This document shows positions 53,112-62,260 of a DNA stretch of 64,000 nt, piece after piece. The DNA is from Flammeovirga agarivorans (GTDB taxonomy: Bacteria > Bacteroidota > Bacteroidia > Cytophagales > Flammeovirgaceae). The notes under the pieces are model-generated. The model made no database searches. It saw nothing but the letters and a program-made list of their open reading frames with translations, and had not been told where the DNA came from. Position 1 is the first letter of the stretch. The number at the start of each line of letters is the position of its first letter. A program made the translations under genes and the position numbers. The DNA is taken from assembly GCF_012641475.1 (NCBI RefSeq), contig NZ_JABAIL010000002.1, forward strand, positions 62,001-126,000, read 5' to 3'.

Positions 53112-53612
53112 ATGTCTGATAAGATCAACATCATTTTTGTTTGTTTAGGAAATATTTGTCGTTCACCACTAGCTGATGGTCTAATGCACCATATAGTTCA
53201 AGAAAAAGGATTGTATGACTACTTTAATATTGATTCTGCAGGAACATATGCAGGTCATGCAGGCGAAAGAGCAGATAGCAGAATGCGACAAACTGCCAAT
53301 TCTCACGGTGTTGAATTATTATCCAGAGCGCGACAATTTACTACAGAAGATTTCGACATATTTAATCATATTGTAGTAATGGATGACAGTAACTATCAAA
53401 ATGTTATTAGACTTGCAAAAAGTGATGAAGAAAAAGAAATGGTTTTCAAACTAAGAAGTTATGATAATAATAAGTCTAACTCTGATGTCGATGATCCTTA
53501 TTATGGAGGTATCGAAGGGTTTGAAAATTGTTATCAAGTAGTTTTAGAAAGTGTCAACAATCTTTTAGAGAATTTAATTAACAATTACAACCTTCCCCAA
53601 CTTAACAAGTAA
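53112..53612 (+). CDS. low-molecular-weight protein-tyrosine phosphatase
   Basis: The 166-residue protein carries the CX5R active site in VCLGNICRSP (Cys 11, Arg 17) at the N-terminus and the general-acid aspartate in DVDDPYYGG near residue 133. The sequence between (SAGTYAGHAGERADSRM, ARQFTTEDFDIFNHIVVMDD) is typical of the family. The enzyme removes phosphate from protein tyrosine; in some bacteria it counteracts tyrosine kinases that control capsule or exopolysaccharide. The next gene starts one base after its stop, so both are probably expressed together, but no tyrosine kinase or polysaccharide locus is nearby. Confidence 0.94.
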   Translation: MSDKINIIFVCLGNICRSPLADGLMHHIVQEKGLYDYFNIDSAGTYAGHAGERADSRMRQTANSHGVELLSRARQFTTEDFDIFNHIVVMDDSNYQNVIRLAKSDEEKEMVFKLRSYDNNKSNSDVDDPYYGGIEGFENCYQVVLESVNNLLENLINNYNLPQLNK

Positions 53613-53613
53613 A

Positions 53614-54522
53614 ATGTTATTCAAGAATAATACACTATTTACTACTCTACTTTTATTGTTTTGCTTTACCCTAATTTGTCATAATGAATCATCAGCACAA
53701 TCTAAATTTGTCGTTGTCATTGATCCTGGACATGGAGGGAAAGACCCTGGCAAACCAAGAGGAAGTAAGCACCATAAACATGAAAAAGATCTTAATCTAA
53801 TCATTGCTCAACGATTAGGATTAATGATTAGATCATCAATGCCTGATGTACAGATTTACTATACAAGAACCTCAGATACTTATGTAAGTCTTGAGGATAG
53901 GGTAGAATTTGCAGAAGTTGCTAATGCTGATTACTTCATTAGTATTCACAGTAACAGTAATCCTAATAAATGGATCGTTGGTGCTAAAGCACATGTTGAT
54001 ACTAATGCTGACCAAGTAAGTGTGGCATTGGCCAATAAAATATTAAATAGCATTGAGCGTAATACCTTATTACAATCTAGAGGTATTATGAATAAAGCAG
54101 ATAGAGGCTACAATTTGTTTGTATTAAAAAATACGACTATGCCTTCTGTACTTATTGAATGTGGTTTCTTATCTAATCCCTACGAAAGACAATACTTAAA
54201 CTCTGTCAATGGTCAGAAGCAAGTAGCAAATGCTATTTACAAAGGCTTTAAAGAGTTCCATGAAAAGAAGAATGTTCAGCAAGGAATGTATAGTATTCAG
54301 ATATTAGCTACTAATCGAAAAGTTCCTGCTACCAATGATAAATTTCAAGTTCTTTCAAGAGCTGGATTAATCATCAAAGAGCATAAAATTGTAAGAAATA
54401 ATAAACCTATTTATAAATATACGGTAGGTACGGTAGTCTCACCAAGTGCAGCACAAAACCTTAAATTAAAAGTGCGACGAATGGGATTTCAGGATGCATT
54501 CGTTGTGAATAGCGTCAATTAA
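53614..54522 (+). CDS. N-acetylmuramoyl-L-alanine amidase with SPOR-like tail
   Basis: The 302-residue protein has a signal peptide (about 1-28, ending SSAQ). An Amidase_3 domain (about 33-220) has VVVIDPGHGGKDPG, EKDLNLIIAQRLG, YFISIHSNSNPN and SVLIECGFLSNPYERQYL: the zinc-binding His/Glu/His and catalytic Glu. The C-terminal stretch (about 225-300, GMYSIQILATNRKVPATNDK ... VRRMGFQDAFVV) resembles a SPOR domain, which binds denuded peptidoglycan at the division site. It cuts the bond between MurNAc and the stem peptide, likely during cell separation. It starts one base after the phosphatase gene. Confidence 0.92.
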   Translation: MLFKNNTLFTTLLLLFCFTLICHNESSAQSKFVVVIDPGHGGKDPGKPRGSKHHKHEKDLNLIIAQRLGLMIRSSMPDVQIYYTRTSDTYVSLEDRVEFAEVANADYFISIHSNSNPNKWIVGAKAHVDTNADQVSVALANKILNSIERNTLLQSRGIMNKADRGYNLFVLKNTTMPSVLIECGFLSNPYERQYLNSVNGQKQVANAIYKGFKEFHEKKNVQQGMYSIQILATNRKVPATNDKFQVLSRAGLIIKEHKIVRNNKPIYKYTVGTVVSPSAAQNLKLKVRRMGFQDAFVVNSVN

Positions 54523-54830
54523 TACCGATAAAAATATTAAAAGGAGAAAGAAATTTCTCCTTTTTTATTTGCAGAATATCCAAGTTTAAGATATAATTGC
54601 GGTACACATTATTAAACTGTCTAAACAATGTCACAAAAAACAACTACATATTCCCAGTATGTTTTGGTTGGTCAATTCTTTGACACATCCCAATTGTTGG
54701 CATTCTCATAATCTTATTTTAGACATACTTCCATCTTCTCTTGATATACAATTCTCTCATTTTTGGGATTGAATCGTTGTACCCTATATTCTATTATCAA
54801 GAGGCTATCATATAACATAATCATTTTAAA
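54523..54830. other. 308-base intergenic region before the arginase gene
   Basis: Besides the amidase terminator at its left end, the region is AT-rich. An open frame of 27 codons at 54628-54711 is too short and isolated to call. I did not find a full promoter. Confidence 0.55.
54539..54564 (+). terminator. terminator after the amidase gene
   Basis: AAAAGGAGAAA (54539-54549) pairs with TTTCTCCTTTT (54554-54564) around a GAAA tetraloop, followed by more T. Confidence 0.85.
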
Positions 54831-55790
54831 ATGGATATTAAACTACTTACTGTCCGCTCTGAAATCGCTGCAGGGACGAGAGGAGCAGGTATGGGTATTG
54901 ATGCCCTAATTGTTGCTAGTCTAGATCAGAAATCTACATTTTTTAGAGACCATCAAGTACAAAACATTGATGATGTAAATAACATCCTTTTCACCAATAA
55001 CAACTTTCCATCAGCAAAGCATATCGATGGAGTGTTAACGATGTTGAGAAGAGTTTGTAATGCTACAGCTTCAACTCTTGAAAAAAATATTACTCCTATT
55101 GTATTAGCTGGCGATCACTCAACAGCTGCAGGTACAATCTCTGGGATAAAAAAAGCACACCCGAATAAAAGGTTAGGTGTGATATGGATCGATGCCCATG
55201 CAGACTTCCACTCTCCTTTCACTACTCCTTCTGGCAACATGCATGGTATGCCGTTAGCTATGGTTTCACACATAGACAATAAAGAAGAAGCTGTCAATAC
55301 ACCTTCAGATGAAACACTAGAGCTTTGGGAGGATATTAAAAACGTAGGAACAGAAGACAAAAAAATTGAGCCTTCTGATGTTGTATTTATCGGTGTAAGA
55401 GACACTGAACAACCAGAAAACTCTATTCTAAATAGACATAATATCACAAACATTACAGTAAAAGAAGTGAGAGAGCTAGGAGCTTTAAACACGGCTCAAA
55501 AAGCACTTGATCAATTATCGGAATGTGATATGATATACATCTCTTTTGATGTAGACAGCATGGACCCGTCTATCTCTAAAGGTACAGGTACACCTGTTGC
55601 CAATGGGTTATCAGTTGAAGAAGCAAGGATCATAAATACTACATTAGTAAAGGATCCAAAAGTAGTTTGTTGGGAAATGGTAGAAGTTAATCCAACATTA
55701 GATCAAAATAATATTATGGCTAATAATGCATTCAACATCTTAACAGACACTGTTGATTCCATTAAAACTAGCCACACAGAACTCGCATAA
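54831..55790 (+). CDS. arginase-family ureohydrolase
   Basis: The 319-residue protein is a ureohydrolase with the two-manganese site: VLAGDHSTAAGT (His ligand near 94), VIWIDAHADFHSP (Asp/His/Asp near 118-122) and ISFDVDSMDPSIS (Asp pair near 241-245). VIFGVRDT-like spacing (FIGVRDTEQPE) and the closing WEMVEVNPTLDQ are typical of arginases. GDHSTAAGT is more arginase-like than agmatinase-like, so it probably splits arginine into ornithine and urea. No ornithine aminotransferase or urease is nearby. It stands alone with a terminator downstream. Confidence 0.88.
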   Translation: MDIKLLTVRSEIAAGTRGAGMGIDALIVASLDQKSTFFRDHQVQNIDDVNNILFTNNNFPSAKHIDGVLTMLRRVCNATASTLEKNITPIVLAGDHSTAAGTISGIKKAHPNKRLGVIWIDAHADFHSPFTTPSGNMHGMPLAMVSHIDNKEEAVNTPSDETLELWEDIKNVGTEDKKIEPSDVVFIGVRDTEQPENSILNRHNITNITVKEVRELGALNTAQKALDQLSECDMIYISFDVDSMDPSISKGTGTPVANGLSVEEARIINTTLVKDPKVVCWEMVEVNPTLDQNNIMANNAFNILTDTVDSIKTSHTELA

Positions 55791-55833
55791 TACCGCACTT
55801 ATATACACATACACTAACCATTTTATAAACAGA

Positions 55834-55864
55834 AGAGGCTTTCCACATCATGTAGAAAGCCTCT
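55834..55864. terminator. terminator between the arginase gene and the repeat-protein gene
   Basis: AGAGGCTTTC (55834-55843) pairs with GAAAGCCTCT (55855-55864). The loop itself holds an ACAT/ATGT pair after one mismatch. It lies between convergent genes. Confidence 0.8.
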
Positions 55865-55887
55865 CTTATTTTTATTAATATCTTGAT

Positions 55888-58800
55888 TTACTTATTCCCT
55901 TCGTAAAGAGTTGTCTCTGCATATTTAAAGTCTGACTCATTTTGAGAGTTATCTTTAAACTTGATGAACACCCTTTTAATACCCGCACCTGGCTCTAAAC
56001 TCCAAGTAAAGTTATCAGTGTAAGGTCTCCAAACAGCTCCAACAAATGATTGTTTATTAGAAACCATCATAAATGCTGCATCTCTTGCCTTAGTGGAGAT
56101 GGTAACAGTTGGAGAATCTACAGCAGTTGCTCCGCTATTGATTTTCACAAACTGTGGAATCGGTGGAGTAGTATCTAAAGTAATTCTACCTTCTGTGATT
56201 AATGATTCGTTTCCTGCTTCATCTCTAAATTTCACATAAACGAATTTCTCACCATCTGTAGAATGCTTAATTAACCAATCCTTTGAAGTTGCATAAGGTT
56301 CCCACTTAATATTTTGTTTGAAGTATCTATCATTTGAAACTTTCATCTCAGTAGCTCCTTCAGCAAATATCTCTAGCGATACTCTACCCGATTTATCATT
56401 CGTATATTCTTCACCATTATTGATAATCAATCTCTCGTTGACTGGTTCTTGACGGTCTAGTAAAATACTTGCAGAAACAGCATCTGTAACGTTTTCTGCG
56501 TCATCTTTAAATCTCACATAGACTGTTTTCTCACCATCTTCCGCAGCGGATAAATAATGATCGTATACATAGTATTTAAACTTCACCCATTGATCATCTG
56601 TAAAGTCCTTATCGTTAGAGATCATCATCTTAGTAGCACCTCTAGCATTAAGTTTCAACTTCACAACAGCATCTGGATCTGTACAATACTTTGCCCCATT
56701 GCTAATTAGAATACTACCCTCTCTTGGTGCATCAGTATCGACACCTACAGAAGCATATGTTGGTCTAGACAAGTTACCTACTTCATCTCTAAAGATGACA
56801 TAAACAAACTTAAGTCCATCACCTTCAGGGAACTTCCATTTTCTAGCAGTTGTATACTTCTCCCATTCTGCCCCTTTGAAATCAGATCTACTTGAGAGCT
56901 TCATTTGGTAGGCTCCTTTAGCTGAAATATTCAGATTCACATCAGTAAGGTTTGTCAACTTATCTTTCGCCTCAGCAATTTCTACTGATCCTTGAACTGG
57001 TGGAGTTCTATCAAGAGTTACATTTACAGAATAAGTATCTGAGATATTCCCAGCCTCATCCATAAATCTTGTATAGATTTCTTTAACTCCATCCTCACCT
57101 GGAAGTCTCCAAGGAATATTATATTCTGAGTAACCTATCCATCTAATCTTCTCAAAGTTAGGGTGGTTACTAATTTGCATTTTAATCGCATCCTCAGCAT
57201 TTACGCGGATAAGTGCAATAGCATCTGGATGGTTCACTACTCCATCTTTGTGGTTCTTCACAATAATAGAACAACTAAACGGAGGCTTTGTATCTAAGAT
57301 AATATTATCTGAAGTTGGCTCAGAAACGTTACCAGCAAGGTCTTTATACCTTACAAAAACAGTTTTCACACCATCCTTATCATCCAATTTCCATTTTTTG
57401 ATCGTTTTATAAGTCTCCCATTTGGTATCCATAAAAGTTGGATCATTAGAAACTTGCATAAAGTCTGCCTTACGAGCAAAAAGCTTTAACGTCACATAAT
57501 GTTCTTTATCGATAGAGAATTCTGCATTGTTATCGATAACAATTTTACCTCCTAGTGGTGGCTCTGTATCTATAACTACTCGATCAAAAGCTGGTTCAGA
57601 AACATTTTTCGCTCTGTCCATGTATCTTACATAAACAGTTCTTGTCCCGTCTTCACCGGCTAATAATTTCCATTTTTCAACATTCTCTTTGTACACCATC
57701 CAACGGGCACCAAAGAAAGTTTGTTGGTTAGAAATCATCATAAAACGAGCATCTTCAGCACTTAGCTTTAGATCAACAATTCTTTGATCGTCCTTTAATA
57801 GCTTGACCTTTTTTGCTGTATCTAACACAATGCCCTCAGCTACAATATCAATTTTTGGTTTTTGAGGAGGAGTTGCATCTAATATCACAGAAGATGAATA
57901 CACTTCTGATTCATTCTTTGCCAAATCTCTAAACTTCACATAAACCGTTTTCTTACCATCTCCAATAGTAAAGTTCCAAACAGGAAAAACAGGCTGATAT
58001 GTAATCCAAGATGCTCCGCTAAATGATTCATCATTTGAAATCATCATTTCAGTTGCACCTTGAATGATTAATTGAAGTTTATGTTTTGCGTGATTATCAA
58101 TAAACTTTCTACCGTCATCAATAATTACTCTACCAAATCTTGGAGGAGTTGTATCCACAATCACACGGCCAGATACAATTCTAGAATAGTTACCTACTTC
58201 ATCTCTGAAACGAGCATAAACAACTTTCTCTCCATCACCAGGAGACAGCTTCCAAGGCACTTTTTCAGCATAATCGATCCAACCATCACCACCTCTAATT
58301 TGGATATGTGACGCACCTTCTGCAAAGAAATTCAATGTCACAAGAGAGTCTTTAATAAACTTCTCCCCTTCGTTGATTTTCATTTTACAATTAACAGGTG
58401 GCGTAATATCAATAGTAATCTTAGAGCTGATTATTTTAGTAGCGTTACCAGCAGCATCTTTGTATTGAATAAAAATTTCTTTTTCGCCATCGATACCTAA
58501 AAGCTTATATTTTTCATATTTTGCTCTATAAGGCATCCATTCCACACCATAAAAGTCAGGTCTTTGTGAAATTCTCATCGCCTCCGCTCCTTCTGCAGAC
58601 AAAAATAGGGTTACCATTCTTGACTTATTATTAGTGTAAGGAAGGCCTCCATTGATTAGGATTTCAGGATTTTCAGGAGGAGTTCTATCTAATTCTATCA
58701 TTAAAGAACTCACCTCAGATACATCTCCGGTATCTTCATTTTTAAATACGGCATAAATAGTTTTTAACCCATCTCCTTCTCCTCTACGTATAATTGGAAA

Positions 58801-59031
58801 ATTTGATTTTTCCCAATTCACTCTCTCCCAAACAACACCTCTAAAACTCTCATCGCGAGAGATTTTCATATGTGTTACAGCTGAAGAAGCTTTAATTCTT
58901 AATGTTACTTTTCCTTCTGGATTATTCGTGACAATACGATCCCCGTCAACAGAAATAGATCCTGAAACTGACTGAGCCCACCCAAAATTTGTAGTAAAAA
59001 GAATTATAAAACCAAGTAAAAAAATCTTCAT
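55888..59031 (-). CDS. secreted protein with eleven tandem Ig-like repeats
   Basis: The start is the ATG at 59029-59031, which gives a signal peptide MKIFLLGFIILFTTNFGWAQ; an upstream reading from 59097 adds an unlikely extension. The 1047-residue protein consists almost wholly of about eleven repeats of 85-95 residues. Each repeat has the same order: a short strand, a V.L.L.A.GA..M.ISN pattern, F....W..Y, a W.L..DG.KTVYVRF.D.AGN.S strand, and a closing LDTTPP-type motif. The pattern resembles immunoglobulin/fibronectin-like domains of bacterial surface proteins. No membrane anchor, lipobox or type 9 C-terminal domain is visible, so its final location is unclear. It might be a periplasmic or released stalk. 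No known function. Confidence 0.85.
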   Translation of the reverse strand: MKIFLLGFIILFTTNFGWAQSVSGSISVDGDRIVTNNPEGKVTLRIKASSAVTHMKISRDESFRGVVWERVNWEKSNFPIIRRGEGDGLKTIYAVFKNEDTGDVSEVSSLMIELDRTPPENPEILINGGLPYTNNKSRMVTLFLSAEGAEAMRISQRPDFYGVEWMPYRAKYEKYKLLGIDGEKEIFIQYKDAAGNATKIISSKITIDITPPVNCKMKINEGEKFIKDSLVTLNFFAEGASHIQIRGGDGWIDYAEKVPWKLSPGDGEKVVYARFRDEVGNYSRIVSGRVIVDTTPPRFGRVIIDDGRKFIDNHAKHKLQLIIQGATEMMISNDESFSGASWITYQPVFPVWNFTIGDGKKTVYVKFRDLAKNESEVYSSSVILDATPPQKPKIDIVAEGIVLDTAKKVKLLKDDQRIVDLKLSAEDARFMMISNQQTFFGARWMVYKENVEKWKLLAGEDGTRTVYVRYMDRAKNVSEPAFDRVVIDTEPPLGGKIVIDNNAEFSIDKEHYVTLKLFARKADFMQVSNDPTFMDTKWETYKTIKKWKLDDKDGVKTVFVRYKDLAGNVSEPTSDNIILDTKPPFSCSIIVKNHKDGVVNHPDAIALIRVNAEDAIKMQISNHPNFEKIRWIGYSEYNIPWRLPGEDGVKEIYTRFMDEAGNISDTYSVNVTLDRTPPVQGSVEIAEAKDKLTNLTDVNLNISAKGAYQMKLSSRSDFKGAEWEKYTTARKWKFPEGDGLKFVYVIFRDEVGNLSRPTYASVGVDTDAPREGSILISNGAKYCTDPDAVVKLKLNARGATKMMISNDKDFTDDQWVKFKYYVYDHYLSAAEDGEKTVYVRFKDDAENVTDAVSASILLDRQEPVNERLIINNGEEYTNDKSGRVSLEIFAEGATEMKVSNDRYFKQNIKWEPYATSKDWLIKHSTDGEKFVYVKFRDEAGNESLITEGRITLDTTPPIPQFVKINSGATAVDSPTVTISTKARDAAFMMVSNKQSFVGAVWRPYTDNFTWSLEPGAGIKRVFIKFKDNSQNESDFKYAETTLYEGNK

Positions 59032-59315
59032 AGAAGTTTTATTAAGCATAATAATAATATATGCTGTGCCAATTATCATGTTAAGCACAATATTCACTAT
59101 AGGTAACGACCTTTTAGGTGAAATATTGAGTTATTATGATTGATTAATCAAATTACATACCAAGTATGTTAACCCTACTTTGTAAATCATATTTTGTATG
59201 ATAATATTAATTTAACTCATTTCAGAAATACAAAAAAAACTATCATTTCACATAAAAAATTGTAGATTTATATTTTTAAATAAATGAGAAAATAAAACGC
59301 TATAAAGTAAATTTA

Positions 59316-61505
59316 ATGGCAAGACAACGTTTTGATGCCTTACGTTTAGTTGAAGAAAGAAAACCCGTCAATATCACTCCTCCTAGTTCAAAAGTATCTG
59401 ATTATTTTGGAGAGAATACTTTTGGTCCTTCTATCATGAAGGAACAACTATCATCGGACATTTTCAATCGACTACAAAACGCTATACATAGAGGCGAAAG
59501 AATAGATGAAAATGTAGCTGACGCGGTAGCTACTTCACTCAAGGCATGGGCTATTTCCAAGGGAGTAACACACTACACACACTGGTTCCAACCTTTAACT
59601 GGTTCAACTGCAGAAAAGCATGATGCATTCTTTGAATTAAGCAGCGATGGTTTAGCGATCGAACGTTTTAAAGGTAGTGCATTAGTTAGGCAAGAACCAG
59701 ATGCTTCATCATTTCCTAGTGGAGGTCTACGACAGACTTTTGAAGCTAGAGGTTATACGGCATGGGACCCTACTTCTCCTGCTTTCATTATCGAAAGTGG
59801 CTCTGGAAAAACGTTATGTATCCCAACTATCTTTGTATCTTATACTGGAGAGTCTTTAGATAATAAAGCACCTTTATTAAAAGCTTTAGAACAAGTTGAT
59901 AAAGCGGCTACTTCTGTATGTCAGATTTTTGATAGAAGTATTGAAAAGGTACAAGCATCCTTAGGCTGTGAGCAGGAATTTTTCTTGATCGACAGAGCTT
60001 TAGCAGATGCAAGACCAGATATTCTATTAACAGGTAGAACTTTATTTGGACGGACACCCCCTAAAGGACAACAACTTGATGATCACTATTTTGGATCCAT
60101 CCCATCAAGAGTTACTCGCTTTTTACAAGAACTAGAAATAGAATCTTATAAGCTAGGAATTCCTATTAAAACACGTCATAATGAAGTAGCTCCTAGTCAA
60201 TTCGAGGTCGCTCCAATATTTGAAGAAGTTAATGTTGCCAATGATCATAATGTTCTATTGATGGACCTTATGAAAAAAGTAGCATCTAGACATAATTTTA
60301 GAGTGTTATTCCATGAGAAACCGTTCCAAGGAATGAATGGTAGTGGAAAGCACAACAACTGGTCTTTGATTACTGATAAAGGTCGCAATTTATTACAGCC
60401 TTCTACAAAGGCTAAAGAGAACCTTATCTTTATCACATTCTTTATCAATATTTTGAAGGCTGTATACGATAATGCAGACTTGTTACGAGCTTCTATCGCT
60501 TCAGCAAGTAACGATTTCAGGTTAGGTGCAAATGAAGCACCTCCAGCTATTATTTCTGCTTTTATTGGAACACAATTGTACGACATCCTTACAGAGTTGG
60601 AACACAATGGTGATATCAAAGTAAAGAAAGGTGACAACATCTATATGAAGTTGGGTATTAGTAAAATACCTCCAATTCTATTAGACAATACTGACCGTAA
60701 TAGAACTTCTCCTTTCGCTTTTACAGGTAATAAGTTTGAGTTCAGAGCAGTAGGTTCTAATTCAAACAACGCAAGAGCAATGACTGTACTAAACACTGCT
60801 GTTGCTAACCAATTAGACTTGTTCAAGAAGGAAGTTGATAAACTTATCGAACAAGATGAAAAGAAGGAAGTAGCTATTATTGATATCCTTCGCTCTTATA
60901 TCCCATCAGTTAAGAAAATCATTTTTGAAGGAAATGGATATGGTGATGAATGGGTAAAAGAAGCAAAAAGAAGAGGTCTATCGAATCTAATGGATACTCC
61001 TAGAGCTCTTTCCGTATTGAAAAAGCCTGCCACATCAAGATTATTCAAAAGAATGAAAATCATGACTCAGGCTGAGGTGGATGCAAGACATGAAATAAGA
61101 CTTCAAAACTATATCATGAAGATGCAGATTGAGTCTAGAGTAATGGCAGATTTGGCCTTAAATCACATTGCACCTACTGCGATCAGATATCAAACTATGC
61201 TGATTGAAAATGTTCGAGGATTAAAAGATATCGGACTTGAAGATCAGACAGAAGAAACGATGATCACAATTCAAAAGGTAGCAAAGCACCTAAATCAGGT
61301 CAAAAAGCTAGCTAATGATATGACACAAGAGAGAAAACGAATCAATAATATTGAAAACGTCGAAGAAAAAGCAATTGCTTATTGTGACGATGTGAAAGAG
61401 AAATATTTTGAAGAGTTACGTTGGCATGTCGACAAACTTGAGACCATGATTGATGATGAAATGTGGCCTCTACCAAAATATAGAGAATTGTTATTCTTAA
61501 GATAA
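59316..61505 (+). CDS. glnN: glutamine synthetase type III
   Basis: This enzyme makes glutamine from glutamate and ammonia with ATP. The 729-residue length and MARQRFDALRLVEERKPV start are typical of GSIII, the large form common in Bacteroidota and cyanobacteria. Motifs: FFELSSDGLAIERFKGSALV, ASLGCEQEFFLID, RHNEVAPSQFEVAPIFEEVN, the GMNGSGKHNNWSL nucleotide region and FAFTGNKFEFRAVGSNSNNA. A C-terminal helical extension of about 150 residues ends the protein. No glnB or ammonium transporter gene is beside it. A strong bidirectional terminator follows. Confidence 0.97.
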   Translation: MARQRFDALRLVEERKPVNITPPSSKVSDYFGENTFGPSIMKEQLSSDIFNRLQNAIHRGERIDENVADAVATSLKAWAISKGVTHYTHWFQPLTGSTAEKHDAFFELSSDGLAIERFKGSALVRQEPDASSFPSGGLRQTFEARGYTAWDPTSPAFIIESGSGKTLCIPTIFVSYTGESLDNKAPLLKALEQVDKAATSVCQIFDRSIEKVQASLGCEQEFFLIDRALADARPDILLTGRTLFGRTPPKGQQLDDHYFGSIPSRVTRFLQELEIESYKLGIPIKTRHNEVAPSQFEVAPIFEEVNVANDHNVLLMDLMKKVASRHNFRVLFHEKPFQGMNGSGKHNNWSLITDKGRNLLQPSTKAKENLIFITFFINILKAVYDNADLLRASIASASNDFRLGANEAPPAIISAFIGTQLYDILTELEHNGDIKVKKGDNIYMKLGISKIPPILLDNTDRNRTSPFAFTGNKFEFRAVGSNSNNARAMTVLNTAVANQLDLFKKEVDKLIEQDEKKEVAIIDILRSYIPSVKKIIFEGNGYGDEWVKEAKRRGLSNLMDTPRALSVLKKPATSRLFKRMKIMTQAEVDARHEIRLQNYIMKMQIESRVMADLALNHIAPTAIRYQTMLIENVRGLKDIGLEDQTEETMITIQKVAKHLNQVKKLANDMTQERKRINNIENVEEKAIAYCDDVKEKYFEELRWHVDKLETMIDDEMWPLPKYRELLFLR

Positions 61506-61541
61506 AAAAAAAGCTGTCTCGTTTACTGAGACAGCTTTTTT
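61504..61541. terminator. bidirectional terminator between glnN and the YhhN gene
   Basis: AAGCTGTCTC (61511-61520) and GAGACAGCTT (61528-61537) form a 10-base stem, extended by the flanking A7/T runs. Confidence 0.88.
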
Positions 61542-62249
61542 TTATTTCACTCCTTCTACCATCATACCCCTACTTATTAAGAGCTGAGCGATAATATAAG
61601 TGATCATAATATATGCATGGGAAATTTCCATTCCTTGAAAATGTGACAACCCAATCATGATATCAGAAATAATAAACAATAATGCTCCAACTGCGGTAAA
61701 AGCTGCCCATTTATCTTTTCTTATAAAGATCCTTGTGAAAGCAAATGAGAACATCACAGAAATGATAATACTATAAGCCAATACAGGTGCGAACATCATT
61801 GAGTTGTGAGAAACTATATGTTCTCCAATGAATCCTCCAAATAGAGACAACACAAAGGATAATAAGAACCAAGCAGGCTTATCTTTCACTCCAGAAAAGA
61901 AAAAGGCTACGATATATAAAACATGACAAATAAAGAAACTAGATAACCCTAAAAGCATTATCTCTTCTTCTTGCCTAAACATCATGTAAATATCACCTAT
62001 CCAAGCAAAGAAGAAGCCTATCATTAATGATTTATAAATAATAGAATTCTCTGATGTTTCTTTCCAAGTCGCAGAAAAATATATAGCGATAAAAGGCATC
62101 AACAAAGGTTTTGAAAAAATTATCAGTAACCTGTTGTCCATAAAATTACTAATAACATTTACAAGAAATATTATTGAAAACATTCCCCAAAAGATCTTTC
62201 TTTGCTGTGTATTTAATGGTTCTTTTACAACTTTACTTTGCGTAGTCAT
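61542..62249 (-). CDS. YhhN family membrane protein (lysoplasmalogenase-like)
   Basis: The 235-residue protein has about eight hydrophobic helices and no signal peptide. YhhN-family marks are IIFSKPLLMPFIAIYF near residue 45, FFFAWIGDIYMMFR with the conserved Gly-Asp, and AVGALLFIISDIMIGL with the conserved Ser-Asp near the end. Members such as TMEM86B and the Legionella protein hydrolyse the vinyl ether bond of lysoplasmalogens; the function in this bacterium is inferred. It follows the efflux adaptor gene by 11 bases on the same strand, probably in one transcript, although no functional link is obvious. Confidence 0.85.
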   Translation of the reverse strand: MTTQSKVVKEPLNTQQRKIFWGMFSIIFLVNVISNFMDNRLLIIFSKPLLMPFIAIYFSATWKETSENSIIYKSLMIGFFFAWIGDIYMMFRQEEEIMLLGLSSFFICHVLYIVAFFFSGVKDKPAWFLLSFVLSLFGGFIGEHIVSHNSMMFAPVLAYSIIISVMFSFAFTRIFIRKDKWAAFTAVGALLFIISDIMIGLSHFQGMEISHAYIMITYIIAQLLISRGMMVEGVK

Positions 62250-62260
62250 TCAATCTATAT

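Noticed and set aside
54628-54711. A 27-codon open frame before the arginase gene
   Set aside because: Too short, no recognisable product and no gene-like context.
55888-58950. CRISPR-like repetition
   Set aside because: The repeats are protein-level domains of about 270 bases with diverged DNA, not short identical repeats with spacers.
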